From Bacteroides nordii WAL 11050 = JCM 12987 (GTDB lineage Bacteria; Bacteroidota; Bacteroidia; Bacteroidales; Bacteroidaceae): a DNA stretch of 64,000 bases. Below, piece after piece: positions 42,112 through 49,616 of this stretch. A model generated the notes under the pieces. It was not told the DNA's origin, did no database searches, and worked only from the letters and a program-made list of their open reading frames with translations. Position numbers and translations under genes: made by a program. Location of the stretch: contig BAJA01000002.1 in assembly GCA_000613465.1 (NCBI GenBank), positions 186,001 through 250,000 on the forward strand, given 5' to 3'. Within the stretch, counting starts at the first letter, position 1. Each line of letters starts with the position of its first letter.

Positions 42112-42525
42112 AATGGGTCCTCCAATTTTTTTATTACTAATACTTGTTTGTTATCACCAAAGTTTGTTTTGTTTGTATTCCTCGTGGGGACCTTCATTTG
42201 TTTGTTTCTGATGCAAACGTAAAGACTTTATTTGATTAAAAAAACTTTTTTGAAGAAAAAATGAATGATTCACCCATCTTTTTTGAATGATACACACCCC
42301 ATACAAGCACTTGGACAGAATATACAACTTATTAAACACCCATCATATCTGAATTAAACACAAACGAATACAAAAACACCACCTATAAAAATATGAATTA
42401 TACACCCATCAATAAGATTAAAATACATACTATACGAAATCATCCCTCCGAAATGATATATCAATTGCAAGAATCACCTCCGAACAAAGATGAATATGCC
42501 AATTAATGGATAAAAAGAATCCGGT
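42112..42525. other. Intergenic regulatory region with 22-bp array
   Basis: No gene. It holds the 22-bp-phased CACCCATC array (42263-42416) between the lipoprotein gene and the DUF3575 promoter. Confidence 0.6.
42263..42416. repeat. 22-bp-phased GAATkATwCACCCATC array (about 7 units)
   Basis: Units start at 42263, 42285, 42307, 42329, 42351, 42373 and 42395. GAATGATTCACCCATC, GAATGATACACACCCCAT, TTATTAAACACCCATC, GAATTAAACACAAAC and GAATTATACACCCATC are clear; the third and sixth are degenerate but keep phase. It lies about 85-90 bases upstream of the expected -33 of the DUF3575 gene. Confidence 0.65.
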
Positions 42526-42533
42526 TACCTTTG
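42526..42533 (+). promoter_or_regulatory. -7 element of the DUF3575 operon
   Basis: TACCTTTG matches TAnnTTTG and is 31 bases before the ATG. No TTTG is seen at the -33 position, consistent with activation from the upstream array. Confidence 0.55.
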
Positions 42534-42564
42534 CACTAAAACAAAACAAAACCTACCACGCATA

Positions 42565-43134
42565 ATGGAAAATAAAAGAAAACTGTTTTTATTCGTTTGT
42601 TTGTTCGCTTCCACCTTATTATATGGGCAGGTAGTGGGTATAAAAACAAATGTGTTAATGGACATTACCAAAACCATCAATCTCGGAGCTGAAATCGGCT
42701 TGAGTAAAAAATCTACTCTGGACCTGTATGCCAACTACAACCCCTGGAAAGACAGTAACAACAAAATGTTCAAGATGCTCGCATTCCAACCGGAATACCG
42801 CTATTGGTTCTGCGATCGTTTTAACGGGCATTTCATCGGCATACATGCACACGGAGGCATTTATCAGGTAGCCGGTATCGATATGCCCTGGGGAATCTGG
42901 AAGGGCCTGAAAGACCACCGTTACAAAGGACATTTCTATGGCGCCGGTATTTCCTATGGTTACCAATGGATCATGAGTAAACACTGGAATATCGAAGCCA
43001 ACATCGGCGTGGGCTATGCCCGTGTCAAGTATGAGCAGTTCTCCTGTGTAGAGTGTGGCGGTAAACTTGGCGAAGGCTACAAGAATTATTTCGGCCCAAC
43101 CAAAGCTTCGCTCAGCTTAATCTATTTATTTTAA
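42565..43134 (+). CDS. DUF3575 outer-membrane protein
   Basis: A 189-residue exported protein with a signal peptide (LFLFVCLFASTLLYG) and a beta-barrel-like pattern of strands. Family-typical phrases are VGIKTNVLMDITKTINLGAE, LDLYANYNPW, FQPEYRYWFCDRFNGHFIG and a final aromatic (SLSLIYLF). DUF3575 proteins are commonly encoded beside DUF3868/OmpA-type proteins and fimbrial genes in Bacteroides (established association, as recalled). It is 18 bases upstream of the DUF3868 gene, and a fimbrial operon follows. A role in fimbrial assembly or anchoring is inferred. Confidence 0.8.
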   Translation: MENKRKLFLFVCLFASTLLYGQVVGIKTNVLMDITKTINLGAEIGLSKKSTLDLYANYNPWKDSNNKMFKMLAFQPEYRYWFCDRFNGHFIGIHAHGGIYQVAGIDMPWGIWKGLKDHRYKGHFYGAGISYGYQWIMSKHWNIEANIGVGYARVKYEQFSCVECGGKLGEGYKNYFGPTKASLSLIYLF

Positions 43135-43152
43135 ACAAACGCTGCAAACGAT

Positions 43153-44601
43153 ATGAAAAAAGTAATATACCTCTTATTATTAGTAATATTGCCGGGGCTG
43201 AGTGCCCAGGCACAAACTGTGTACAAAGATCAGGTACGTGTTGAGAATCAATCCATCACCCGGAGTGACGACAATCGCCTTACGATTGCTATGGATATCA
43301 TCATGCAGGCAAACATGAAGATTTCATCCAACCGTTCTGCCACCCTCACCCCGATACTGGAAGCCAACGGTCACACAAAGGCACTTTCTCCGGTTGTAAT
43401 TTACGGACGCCGCCGTGCGCTTGTCAACGAACGTGGCAATACAGTTCCCAAAGACGCTTTCGTTATTCTACGTCGCAAACGCAAAACAGAGCAACGGGTC
43501 AGTTACCTCGTACAGCTTCCTTACGAAGCCTGGATGCAAAAGGCCAATCTTGTAATGGATGCCGACCTTTGCGGTTGCCGCAATATCGTTGAAGCCAATA
43601 CACTCGATCCGATTGCCACATTAAATATCGAACGCATTAAACTGCAACCGGCCATCGCGTACATCACGCCCAAAGCCGAAGAAGTCAAACATCGTGCTGT
43701 GGAAGGTAGTGCTTTCCTCGATTTCCCGGTCAACAAAACAATAATCTATCCGGAATACCGTCGCAATCAGGCAGAATTAGCTAAGATACGCGCCACTATT
43801 GATACCATTCGTAACGATAAGAACATCTCCATCACAGGGATTCGCCTCGAAGGATATGCCTCTCCCGAAGGTAGTTACGCCAACAATGATCGTCTGGCCA
43901 AAGGTCGTACCGCTGCTCTGCTGAATTATGTACGCAATTACTATGATTTCCCGGAAGGGCTACTCACCATGGCTTCTACTCCCGAAGACTGGGCAGGATT
44001 CCGCAAATTTATAACGAACTCTGCATTGCCACAAAAGGAAGAGATCCTACAAATGATTGATTTGGACGAAAAAGACATGGATGCCAAAGAGAAACGCATC
44101 GCCCGTCTTGTAGGTCCCGAAACATACCGCTTTTTGCTAAACGAATGCTATCCGGCTCTGCGCCACTCAGACTATACAGTGGCATACACCGTACGCGGAT
44201 TCAACCTTGATGAAGCAAAAGAGATTATCAATACCCATCCGCAACAGCTGAGTCTACAAGAGATATTCAATGTAGCACAAACCTACGAACAGGGTAGCGA
44301 AGAGTTCAACCATGCCTTCCAGGTAGCAGCACTTATGTTCCCGAATGACCCGACAGCTAATCTGAACGCAGCAGCTATGGAGATTCAGCGTGGTGGTGAT
44401 CTTACTATCGCCAAAAAATATCTCACTAAAGCCGATGCTAACGAAGGAGCTACTCAAAACAATTTAGGGGTAATAGCACTGATAGAGGGTGATCTTGATA
44501 CAGCACAACAATATTTCACTCGTGCCAAAGAAGCAGGAGTATCAGAGGCAGAAGTCAACTTACAGGAAGTAGCCAAACAACGCAACTTCCCAGTAGAATA
44601 A
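43153..44601 (+). CDS. DUF3868/OmpA-like protein with TPR repeats
   Basis: A 482-residue exported protein with a signal peptide ending LSAQAQ. It has an N-terminal DUF3868 domain (about 25-170), an OmpA-like segment (about 190-285: ISITGIRLEGYASPEGSY, NDRLAKGRTAALLNYV) that may bind peptidoglycan, and C-terminal tetratricopeptide repeats (about 390-475: NDPTANLNAAAMEIQRGG, TQNNLGVIALIEGDLDTAQQ). It pairs with DUF3575 and probably anchors a fimbrial or envelope assembly to the cell wall. A strong terminator follows, so the fimbrial genes have their own promoter. Confidence 0.8.
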   Translation: MKKVIYLLLLVILPGLSAQAQTVYKDQVRVENQSITRSDDNRLTIAMDIIMQANMKISSNRSATLTPILEANGHTKALSPVVIYGRRRALVNERGNTVPKDAFVILRRKRKTEQRVSYLVQLPYEAWMQKANLVMDADLCGCRNIVEANTLDPIATLNIERIKLQPAIAYITPKAEEVKHRAVEGSAFLDFPVNKTIIYPEYRRNQAELAKIRATIDTIRNDKNISITGIRLEGYASPEGSYANNDRLAKGRTAALLNYVRNYYDFPEGLLTMASTPEDWAGFRKFITNSALPQKEEILQMIDLDEKDMDAKEKRIARLVGPETYRFLLNECYPALRHSDYTVAYTVRGFNLDEAKEIINTHPQQLSLQEIFNVAQTYEQGSEEFNHAFQVAALMFPNDPTANLNAAAMEIQRGGDLTIAKKYLTKADANEGATQNNLGVIALIEGDLDTAQQYFTRAKEAGVSEAEVNLQEVAKQRNFPVE

Positions 44602-44650
44602 AGCAAAGATACTTTTTTTCTCATTCCAAATATCTCAATAAATTGTTTTT

Positions 44651-44698
44651 AAAGAAACCGCCGGATGAATATTCCCCCATTCATCCGGCGGTTTCTTT
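44651..44698 (+). terminator. Intrinsic terminator after the DUF3868 gene
   Basis: AAAGAAACCGCCGGATGAAT (44651-44670) pairs fully with its complement at 44679-44698, ending in TTTCTTTTA. Confidence 0.88.
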
Positions 44699-45605
44699 TA
44701 GTTGTCAAATAAGTAAGTATCCTACTCTCCGAAAAGACAGACCAAAGAGCACAAGAGTAACCATCAACCCATACAACCAGCTTATTTTCAGCGATATAAA
44801 ACCCATTTATATTATATACGCAAGATTGTACACTTTTGCATGTGTTAACTGTACGTTTTTGTACTATAAAAGTGTACTAACATACTTTACAAAAGTGTAC
44901 AAACTTGCCGAACAGGAATCTGGCGTTAACACTTAGTGTTAATAATATTAATTCAATCCATCATATTTTGATACTTATTAAAATCACAACTATCTTTTCA
45001 GCACTCCTTCCACCTCCAAAGAACAAAGTCCGGACAAATTCTATTACTTAGTGCTAATACTCTTGTATTCAGCCAACAACAAAGTCTATTTCCTGATTTA
45101 AAAAAACCTATTTTAAGGACTCGTTAAATACGTACTTATTGCATAGAAAGGATGGATAGTTTAACTTCAAAAATACTATACCTTATATTCCTAAATACAA
45201 AAGCCTCAAATGGAGTGTTAAAAAGCTATTGACAAGGAGACAAGTTAACAGGTTTTGAATATATTTCACCACAGAGTAGCACAGAATTTTATTATCCGGA
45301 TAAAACGCAGATTAACGTGAATGATCGTAGATTTAAAATTCCCCCCACATACCATGTTAAATTCATCATCAGATTCTCATTGAATCCAAACCCAAAAAAC
45401 AGATATAATTCAGCAAAAAAGAATCTGTTTTAGATGAAAAACATGAGTGAGAAATGCGTGAAAACACCCCTGTATCATGAGAATTAAGCCGTATTTCATT
45501 CATTTTTGACTGAAACACACACCACAAAAGCCCTACTTTACATTTTGCAGAAAACATCGCACATTTTTGAAAAAAACACCAATGAGCGGACTCATGACTT
45601 CCCTC
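44699..45605. other. Long intergenic region before the fimbrial operon
   Basis: No convincing gene in about 900 bases. It contains the 23-bp array C (44822-44913), GTTAAC words near 44925 and a CACCACAGAG/AACGCAGATT half-element (45267-45345). Two AAAACACC-like words 22 bp apart (near 45555 and 45577) recall the 22-bp array at 42.3 kb. Confidence 0.55.
44822..44913. repeat. 23-bp-phased TGTACA array C (4 units)
   Basis: TGTACA at 44827, TGTACG at 44850, TGTACT at 44873 and TGTACA at 44896: three successive steps of exactly 23 bp. Contexts are AAGATTGTACACTTTTG, CTGTACGTTTTTG, AAAAGTGTACTAAC and AAAAGTGTACAAAC, closely like arrays A and B. Confidence 0.8.
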
Positions 45606-45613
45606 TATCTTTG
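45606..45613 (+). promoter_or_regulatory. -7 element likely driving the fimbrial operon
   Basis: TATCTTTG matches TAnnTTTG. There is no TTTG at the -33 position. Transcription from here would give a leader of about 350 bases before the major fimbrillin ATG at 45971. Confidence 0.45.
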
Positions 45614-45841
45614 CAATGTCGAAAGACAAGAAGGATATGCCTCTCCTTAAAATATAAAAGCATGAAACTTCTCTTCCTTATATAATAGAAGTTTCTGCAA
45701 AACAAAAAAGAGCATAGTTAAAGAACAAAACAATAGTAAACAATAAAACAAACAAAAAACATTTCAAAGAAAAAAGAAACTTTTATTCGGAAGCTCTCTC
45801 CTTATTAGATAAGACACTTCCAAATCTACCGAACTCCACAC

Positions 45842-45952
45842 ATGAACAGAACCCACACTATTATACTAAATAATAATGTCGCTCTCTCAAAAAAAGTAAG
45901 GACCGCACTCCTTGAAAGTGCAAAATCAAAAACAAGAATCAAAAAGTATTAA
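45842..45952 (+). CDS. Possible small basic leader peptide (36 residues)
   Basis: An open frame of 36 codons (MNRTHTIILNNNVALSKK, then VRTALLESAKSK and a basic end) stops 18 bases before the major fimbrillin start. It has nine Lys/Arg and one Glu. No clear ribosome-binding site and no family is recognised, so it may be chance or a leader peptide within the long untranslated region. Confidence 0.25.
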   Translation: MNRTHTIILNNNVALSKKVRTALLESAKSKTRIKKY

Positions 45953-45970
45953 TATTTAATTTTATAGATT

Positions 45971-47281
45971 ATGAAACTAAGAAGTTTATTTTTAGCAGGA
46001 TTAGCAGTAATGGCTATGGCATCTTGTAGCAATGAAGATGATGCAATCGTTAATGGTGGTGAAAATGCAGCAAAAGATGCAGCATTACAATTCTCAATTG
46101 GTTTTCCTCAAACCACAAGAGCTACAACAGCATCAGGAGACAAGTCAGATGAGGGTTTAAGTTGCGAGCAAAAAGTAAACACAATCTCCTTTGTGTTAAA
46201 ATACAACGATAACACCCCTACAGCTGTTTATGACTTTGACAATAACACTGAAGCAGCTCCTGGCTTTACTCAAGAAGGCCTAATTATTAAGACCGAAAAA
46301 GTTGAAGTAAATTCAGGTATTGCAAAAATATTTGTATTCATTAATCCTGTAACAAAGATTACTACTGAAAATTACGCAAATCTTCAAGAAACTGCTACAT
46401 ATAGCAATATGGATGATTTAGGTGATATTGCTAATCCAAAAGATTCAAAATTCTTAATGTTTGGAGAAGGTTCATGTACAATCAAAGGTGGTCAAGACAA
46501 TGAAGCCGATGTTACTGTATCCCGTATTGCTGCAAAACTTGCAGAACAAACAGCAAAAGATAAAGAGTTTACTATTGAAAATAGTACAGATAAATTCGGT
46601 TCTGCAATCAAAGTAAAATTATCAGAATATTCATATGTAAATTTGAACAAAACTACTAACGTCACAAATAGTACTACCATTTTTACTCCGGCAAATACAG
46701 GATATTTCCAATATTTTAAAGAAGAACAAGCTTATCAAACATTTGATGGACTTACTACGATCAAAGAAATGAATGTTGAGGAAGCTAATAAAGTAACTTA
46801 TTGCTTAGAGAACAATAATGCAGCAGCTCCTACTATGATACTTTACAAAGCTCAAATTACAGAATTCCCCAACTATACAGAGGGTAACAACTTCTACATA
46901 GATGCTGACGGTATATTGTATCCAAGTTTTGATGTTATGAATGCTAAAGACGGCAAATTCTTTGGTCAATTAACAAATAAAGAAATATATACCGGAATAG
47001 ATAATCAAACAGCATTAAGCGATAACAGTTCTTACGAAGATTTCAATAAATATGGTATTCAAAAATACACAAAAGGAATTTGTTACTACAGAGCAGAAAT
47101 AAAAACAGGTGCTGAAACTAAGATTGTTCATAATAACTATTACAAATTATCAGTATCAAAAATTACAGAGTTAGGTGATCCAGGTACTAATATCCCGACT
47201 CCAGGTAATCCACTTACTTATCTGAAACTTAACATAACAGTTGCACCTTGGACTGTTTGGAATAACGATATTATTCTCTAA
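45971..47281 (+). CDS. Mfa1-like major fimbrial subunit (fimbrillin family)
   Basis: A 436-residue lipoprotein fimbrillin. The lipobox is MAMASC (Cys about residue 19). The possible maturation site is Arg in FPQTTRATTASG, where Porphyromonas fimbrillins are cut by Arg-specific protease to start polymerisation. The body is a two-domain beta-sandwich. The C-terminal strand TYLKLNITVAPWTVWNN is typical of Mfa1-type subunits that donate a strand to the next subunit. First of at least five co-directional genes (next 144 bases on). It is assigned by architecture and order. Which protease matures it in this organism is unknown. Confidence 0.82.
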   Translation: MKLRSLFLAGLAVMAMASCSNEDDAIVNGGENAAKDAALQFSIGFPQTTRATTASGDKSDEGLSCEQKVNTISFVLKYNDNTPTAVYDFDNNTEAAPGFTQEGLIIKTEKVEVNSGIAKIFVFINPVTKITTENYANLQETATYSNMDDLGDIANPKDSKFLMFGEGSCTIKGGQDNEADVTVSRIAAKLAEQTAKDKEFTIENSTDKFGSAIKVKLSEYSYVNLNKTTNVTNSTTIFTPANTGYFQYFKEEQAYQTFDGLTTIKEMNVEEANKVTYCLENNNAAAPTMILYKAQITEFPNYTEGNNFYIDADGILYPSFDVMNAKDGKFFGQLTNKEIYTGIDNQTALSDNSSYEDFNKYGIQKYTKGICYYRAEIKTGAETKIVHNNYYKLSVSKITELGDPGTNIPTPGNPLTYLKLNITVAPWTVWNNDIIL

Positions 47282-47425
47282 TTGCATCACACATAAACAA
47301 ACTCCAAGCGGGGGAACAAGAAGTTCCCTCCTCCTTCTTTCCCCCGCCTCTCTTTTTTCTCTCAAGGTTTGATACCTAAAGATCCCAAACAAGACAATAA
47401 GCTCATAGCAAAAAATAAAGAAAGC

Positions 47426-48514
47426 ATGAAACGAATACTCACTACCATACAAAAAGAAGCAAACAAAATACTGCTACTAACAGTATTGGCTGGTGCAATG
47501 GCATCCTGTGATTCTATCCTGGACTTCGAAGAAGGCGATTGCAGCATCGAATACCGCGTAAAGTTTGTGTATGACAGAAACATGGCTTTTGAAGATGCTT
47601 TCGCAAAAGAAGTAAAAACTGTAACACTATATGCCTTCGACGACGAAGGAAAATTCGTCTATCAGAAGACAGAAGAAGGTGAAGACAGATTAGGAACCGG
47701 AGAATACACAATGTCTGTAGACATCGAGCCGGGCGACTATCACCTCGTAACCTGGGCCGGACTGGATGACCAGTCTTTCGCCGTCCCTTTGATGACTGCC
47801 AACTCCAGAATTGAAGACCTCACCGCATTGACTTTACGTAATAAAGAATCTCAAACTCGTGCTAACGGCGAAGAAGGAAAATACATCGTAAAAGATCCGC
47901 TCTCACCCCTCTGGCACGGAGAAGTTACCAAGCAATCATTCACTCGCAGCGGCAGACAGAATATCGTTACCGTTCCTTTGACAAAAAATACCAATACCAT
48001 ACGTGTTGTAATTGCACAAGTCAATCAAAATCCCGATAAACCTATCACCCGTGCCAACGCTATCAGTAAAGAGCGGTTTTCATATACCCTCTATGATGAC
48101 AACGGCTGGATGAACTACGATAATACACTGCTGAAAGACAACCTGCTTACCTATCTTCCCTATGTCACAGAAGATACAAGCATTAGCACACGTGCTTTCA
48201 GTGCAGATGGTACTACAGAAAGTGAATATCCTGCAGCTGTAGCCGAAATTAGTGTAGGACGTCTGCTCAAAACCCAAAAGCCGGAACTGAGAATTGTAGA
48301 CCAGCAAACAAACAAGAATTTACTTGCCAATGGTTCACTGATCGGATATCTGAGCCTACTGCAACCAAGCCAACTCAATATGCCCCTCGAAGAATATCTG
48401 GATCGCGAAGATAATTTCGGAATGATTTTCTTCGTCGACGAGAACATGACACTGATCAGTACCAAAATTCAGATCAATGACTGGATCGTGAACATAAACG
48501 ACTTCGAACTCTAA
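47426..48514 (+). CDS. FimB/Mfa2-family fimbrial anchor subunit
   Basis: A 362-residue lipoprotein with lipobox GAMASC (Cys about residue 28) followed by DSILDFEEGDCSIEYRVKFVYD, a pattern of FimB/Mfa2 anchors (DxxxxC...Y.V.F.YD). Two beta-sandwich domains follow (TLYAFDDEGKFVYQKTEE, GDYHLVTWAGLDDQSF). Mfa2 anchors the fimbria to the outer membrane and limits its length; that role is inferred here. The start at MKRILTT is preferred over 47369 because the latter adds a charged, non-signal extension. Confidence 0.85.
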   Translation: MKRILTTIQKEANKILLLTVLAGAMASCDSILDFEEGDCSIEYRVKFVYDRNMAFEDAFAKEVKTVTLYAFDDEGKFVYQKTEEGEDRLGTGEYTMSVDIEPGDYHLVTWAGLDDQSFAVPLMTANSRIEDLTALTLRNKESQTRANGEEGKYIVKDPLSPLWHGEVTKQSFTRSGRQNIVTVPLTKNTNTIRVVIAQVNQNPDKPITRANAISKERFSYTLYDDNGWMNYDNTLLKDNLLTYLPYVTEDTSISTRAFSADGTTESEYPAAVAEISVGRLLKTQKPELRIVDQQTNKNLLANGSLIGYLSLLQPSQLNMPLEEYLDREDNFGMIFFVDENMTLISTKIQINDWIVNINDFEL

Positions 48515-48527
48515 AAAGAACAAAGCA

Positions 48528-49598
48528 ATGAGATATTCAAAACTAACATATTGTCTGTTGGCATTCCTCTGCCTGGCTACTACATCCTGTATACAGAATG
48601 AGCTGATAGAAGAGTACCCTATAGAACAAGAGAATCCGGTTCAGGTTCATCTCACGTTGAATATGCCACAGGCTACTTCAACAGACATTCAAGCCGGTAC
48701 AGCAGGCGAACAGTATATAAATGATGTACATGTATATGTTTTCAGTCAAAATGGTTCTTTTATAGAAAAAGCCAGCAAAGTATATATCAGCGGAACAGAT
48801 GGAGATGCTACCCGTACCATCATTGGAGTACTGGAAAGTGATTACCAACATCAGAGTAACGGTATAGAAATAGTAGTACTTACTAATTTGACGGCAAGAA
48901 GTATAACGGCTCCGATTTCGGTAGTAAACAAAAAAGCCCTATACAACCAATTGGAATATGCATATACCTCTGGTCAAGGTGATTGGGTATTTCCAACACA
49001 GGGCACTAATAAGAAGTATATCCCGATGTGGGGCACTTGTTCTCTTGATGCCATTCAAGAAAAGGATATCAATCAAGCAAGCTTATCACTCATAAGAGCC
49101 ATCGCAAAAGTAGACGTAACACTGAATAGTGGAACCGGGTTTGATCACTTTAAATTAGAAACAGTCAAAGTATGCAATTACAATACAAAAGGATATTGTA
49201 TACCTGTCAGTAATGAAACAATGACTACTCCTTCCATACCTCAGAGTGCTTTAATGCAAGGAAATATAACATTCACAGCAACCACCAGTGAGCAAAAAGC
49301 TGGTATACAAAATAAAATCTACATCCCCGAGTATAAGAATAAAGATGTAAGTGACAACCAGATTTCCTATCTTGAGATAACAGGTGAACTGACTACATCA
49401 CTCTCGGAAAAAATACAGAAAGTATACAGGATAGATTTCAAGGTAAACGGCAAAGGAGATACCTTTGACATACTTCGAAACAATTGGTATAAATTCAACA
49501 TCACAAGTATAAGCCAGGATGTCAATGTAACTACTCAATGTAGCTACGAAGTAGAAAGATGGGACTATATTAATGTAGATGTACCACCATTTAATTAA
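48528..49598 (+). CDS. Fimbrial accessory/tip subunit lipoprotein
   Basis: A 356-residue lipoprotein (lipobox LATTSC, Cys about residue 21) with fimbrillin-like beta-sandwich sequence: VQVHLTLNMPQATSTD, INDVHVYVFSQNGSF, SLIRAIAKVDVTLNSG and WYKFNITSISQDVN near the end. The phrases fit FimA/Mfa3-4-type minor subunits. It sits 13 bases after the anchor gene and 18 before the large tip gene, so it is probably incorporated between shaft and tip. The exact subunit class is uncertain. Confidence 0.75.
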   Translation: MRYSKLTYCLLAFLCLATTSCIQNELIEEYPIEQENPVQVHLTLNMPQATSTDIQAGTAGEQYINDVHVYVFSQNGSFIEKASKVYISGTDGDATRTIIGVLESDYQHQSNGIEIVVLTNLTARSITAPISVVNKKALYNQLEYAYTSGQGDWVFPTQGTNKKYIPMWGTCSLDAIQEKDINQASLSLIRAIAKVDVTLNSGTGFDHFKLETVKVCNYNTKGYCIPVSNETMTTPSIPQSALMQGNITFTATTSEQKAGIQNKIYIPEYKNKDVSDNQISYLEITGELTTSLSEKIQKVYRIDFKVNGKGDTFDILRNNWYKFNITSISQDVNVTTQCSYEVERWDYINVDVPPFN

Positions 49599-49616
49599 TT
49601 AAAGGAGAATTTACGC

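Noticed and set aside
44822-44913. CRISPR array
   Set aside because: The spacing is 23 bp in total with only a 6-11 base conserved core. There are no spacer-length unique segments and no cas genes.
44643-44936. A 97-codon open frame after the DUF3868 gene
   Set aside because: It runs through a perfect terminator hairpin and the 23-bp array, with no signal or domain.
45369-45629. An 86-codon minus-strand open frame before the fimbrial operon
   Set aside because: It covers the likely fimbrial -7 element and has no start context or family resemblance.
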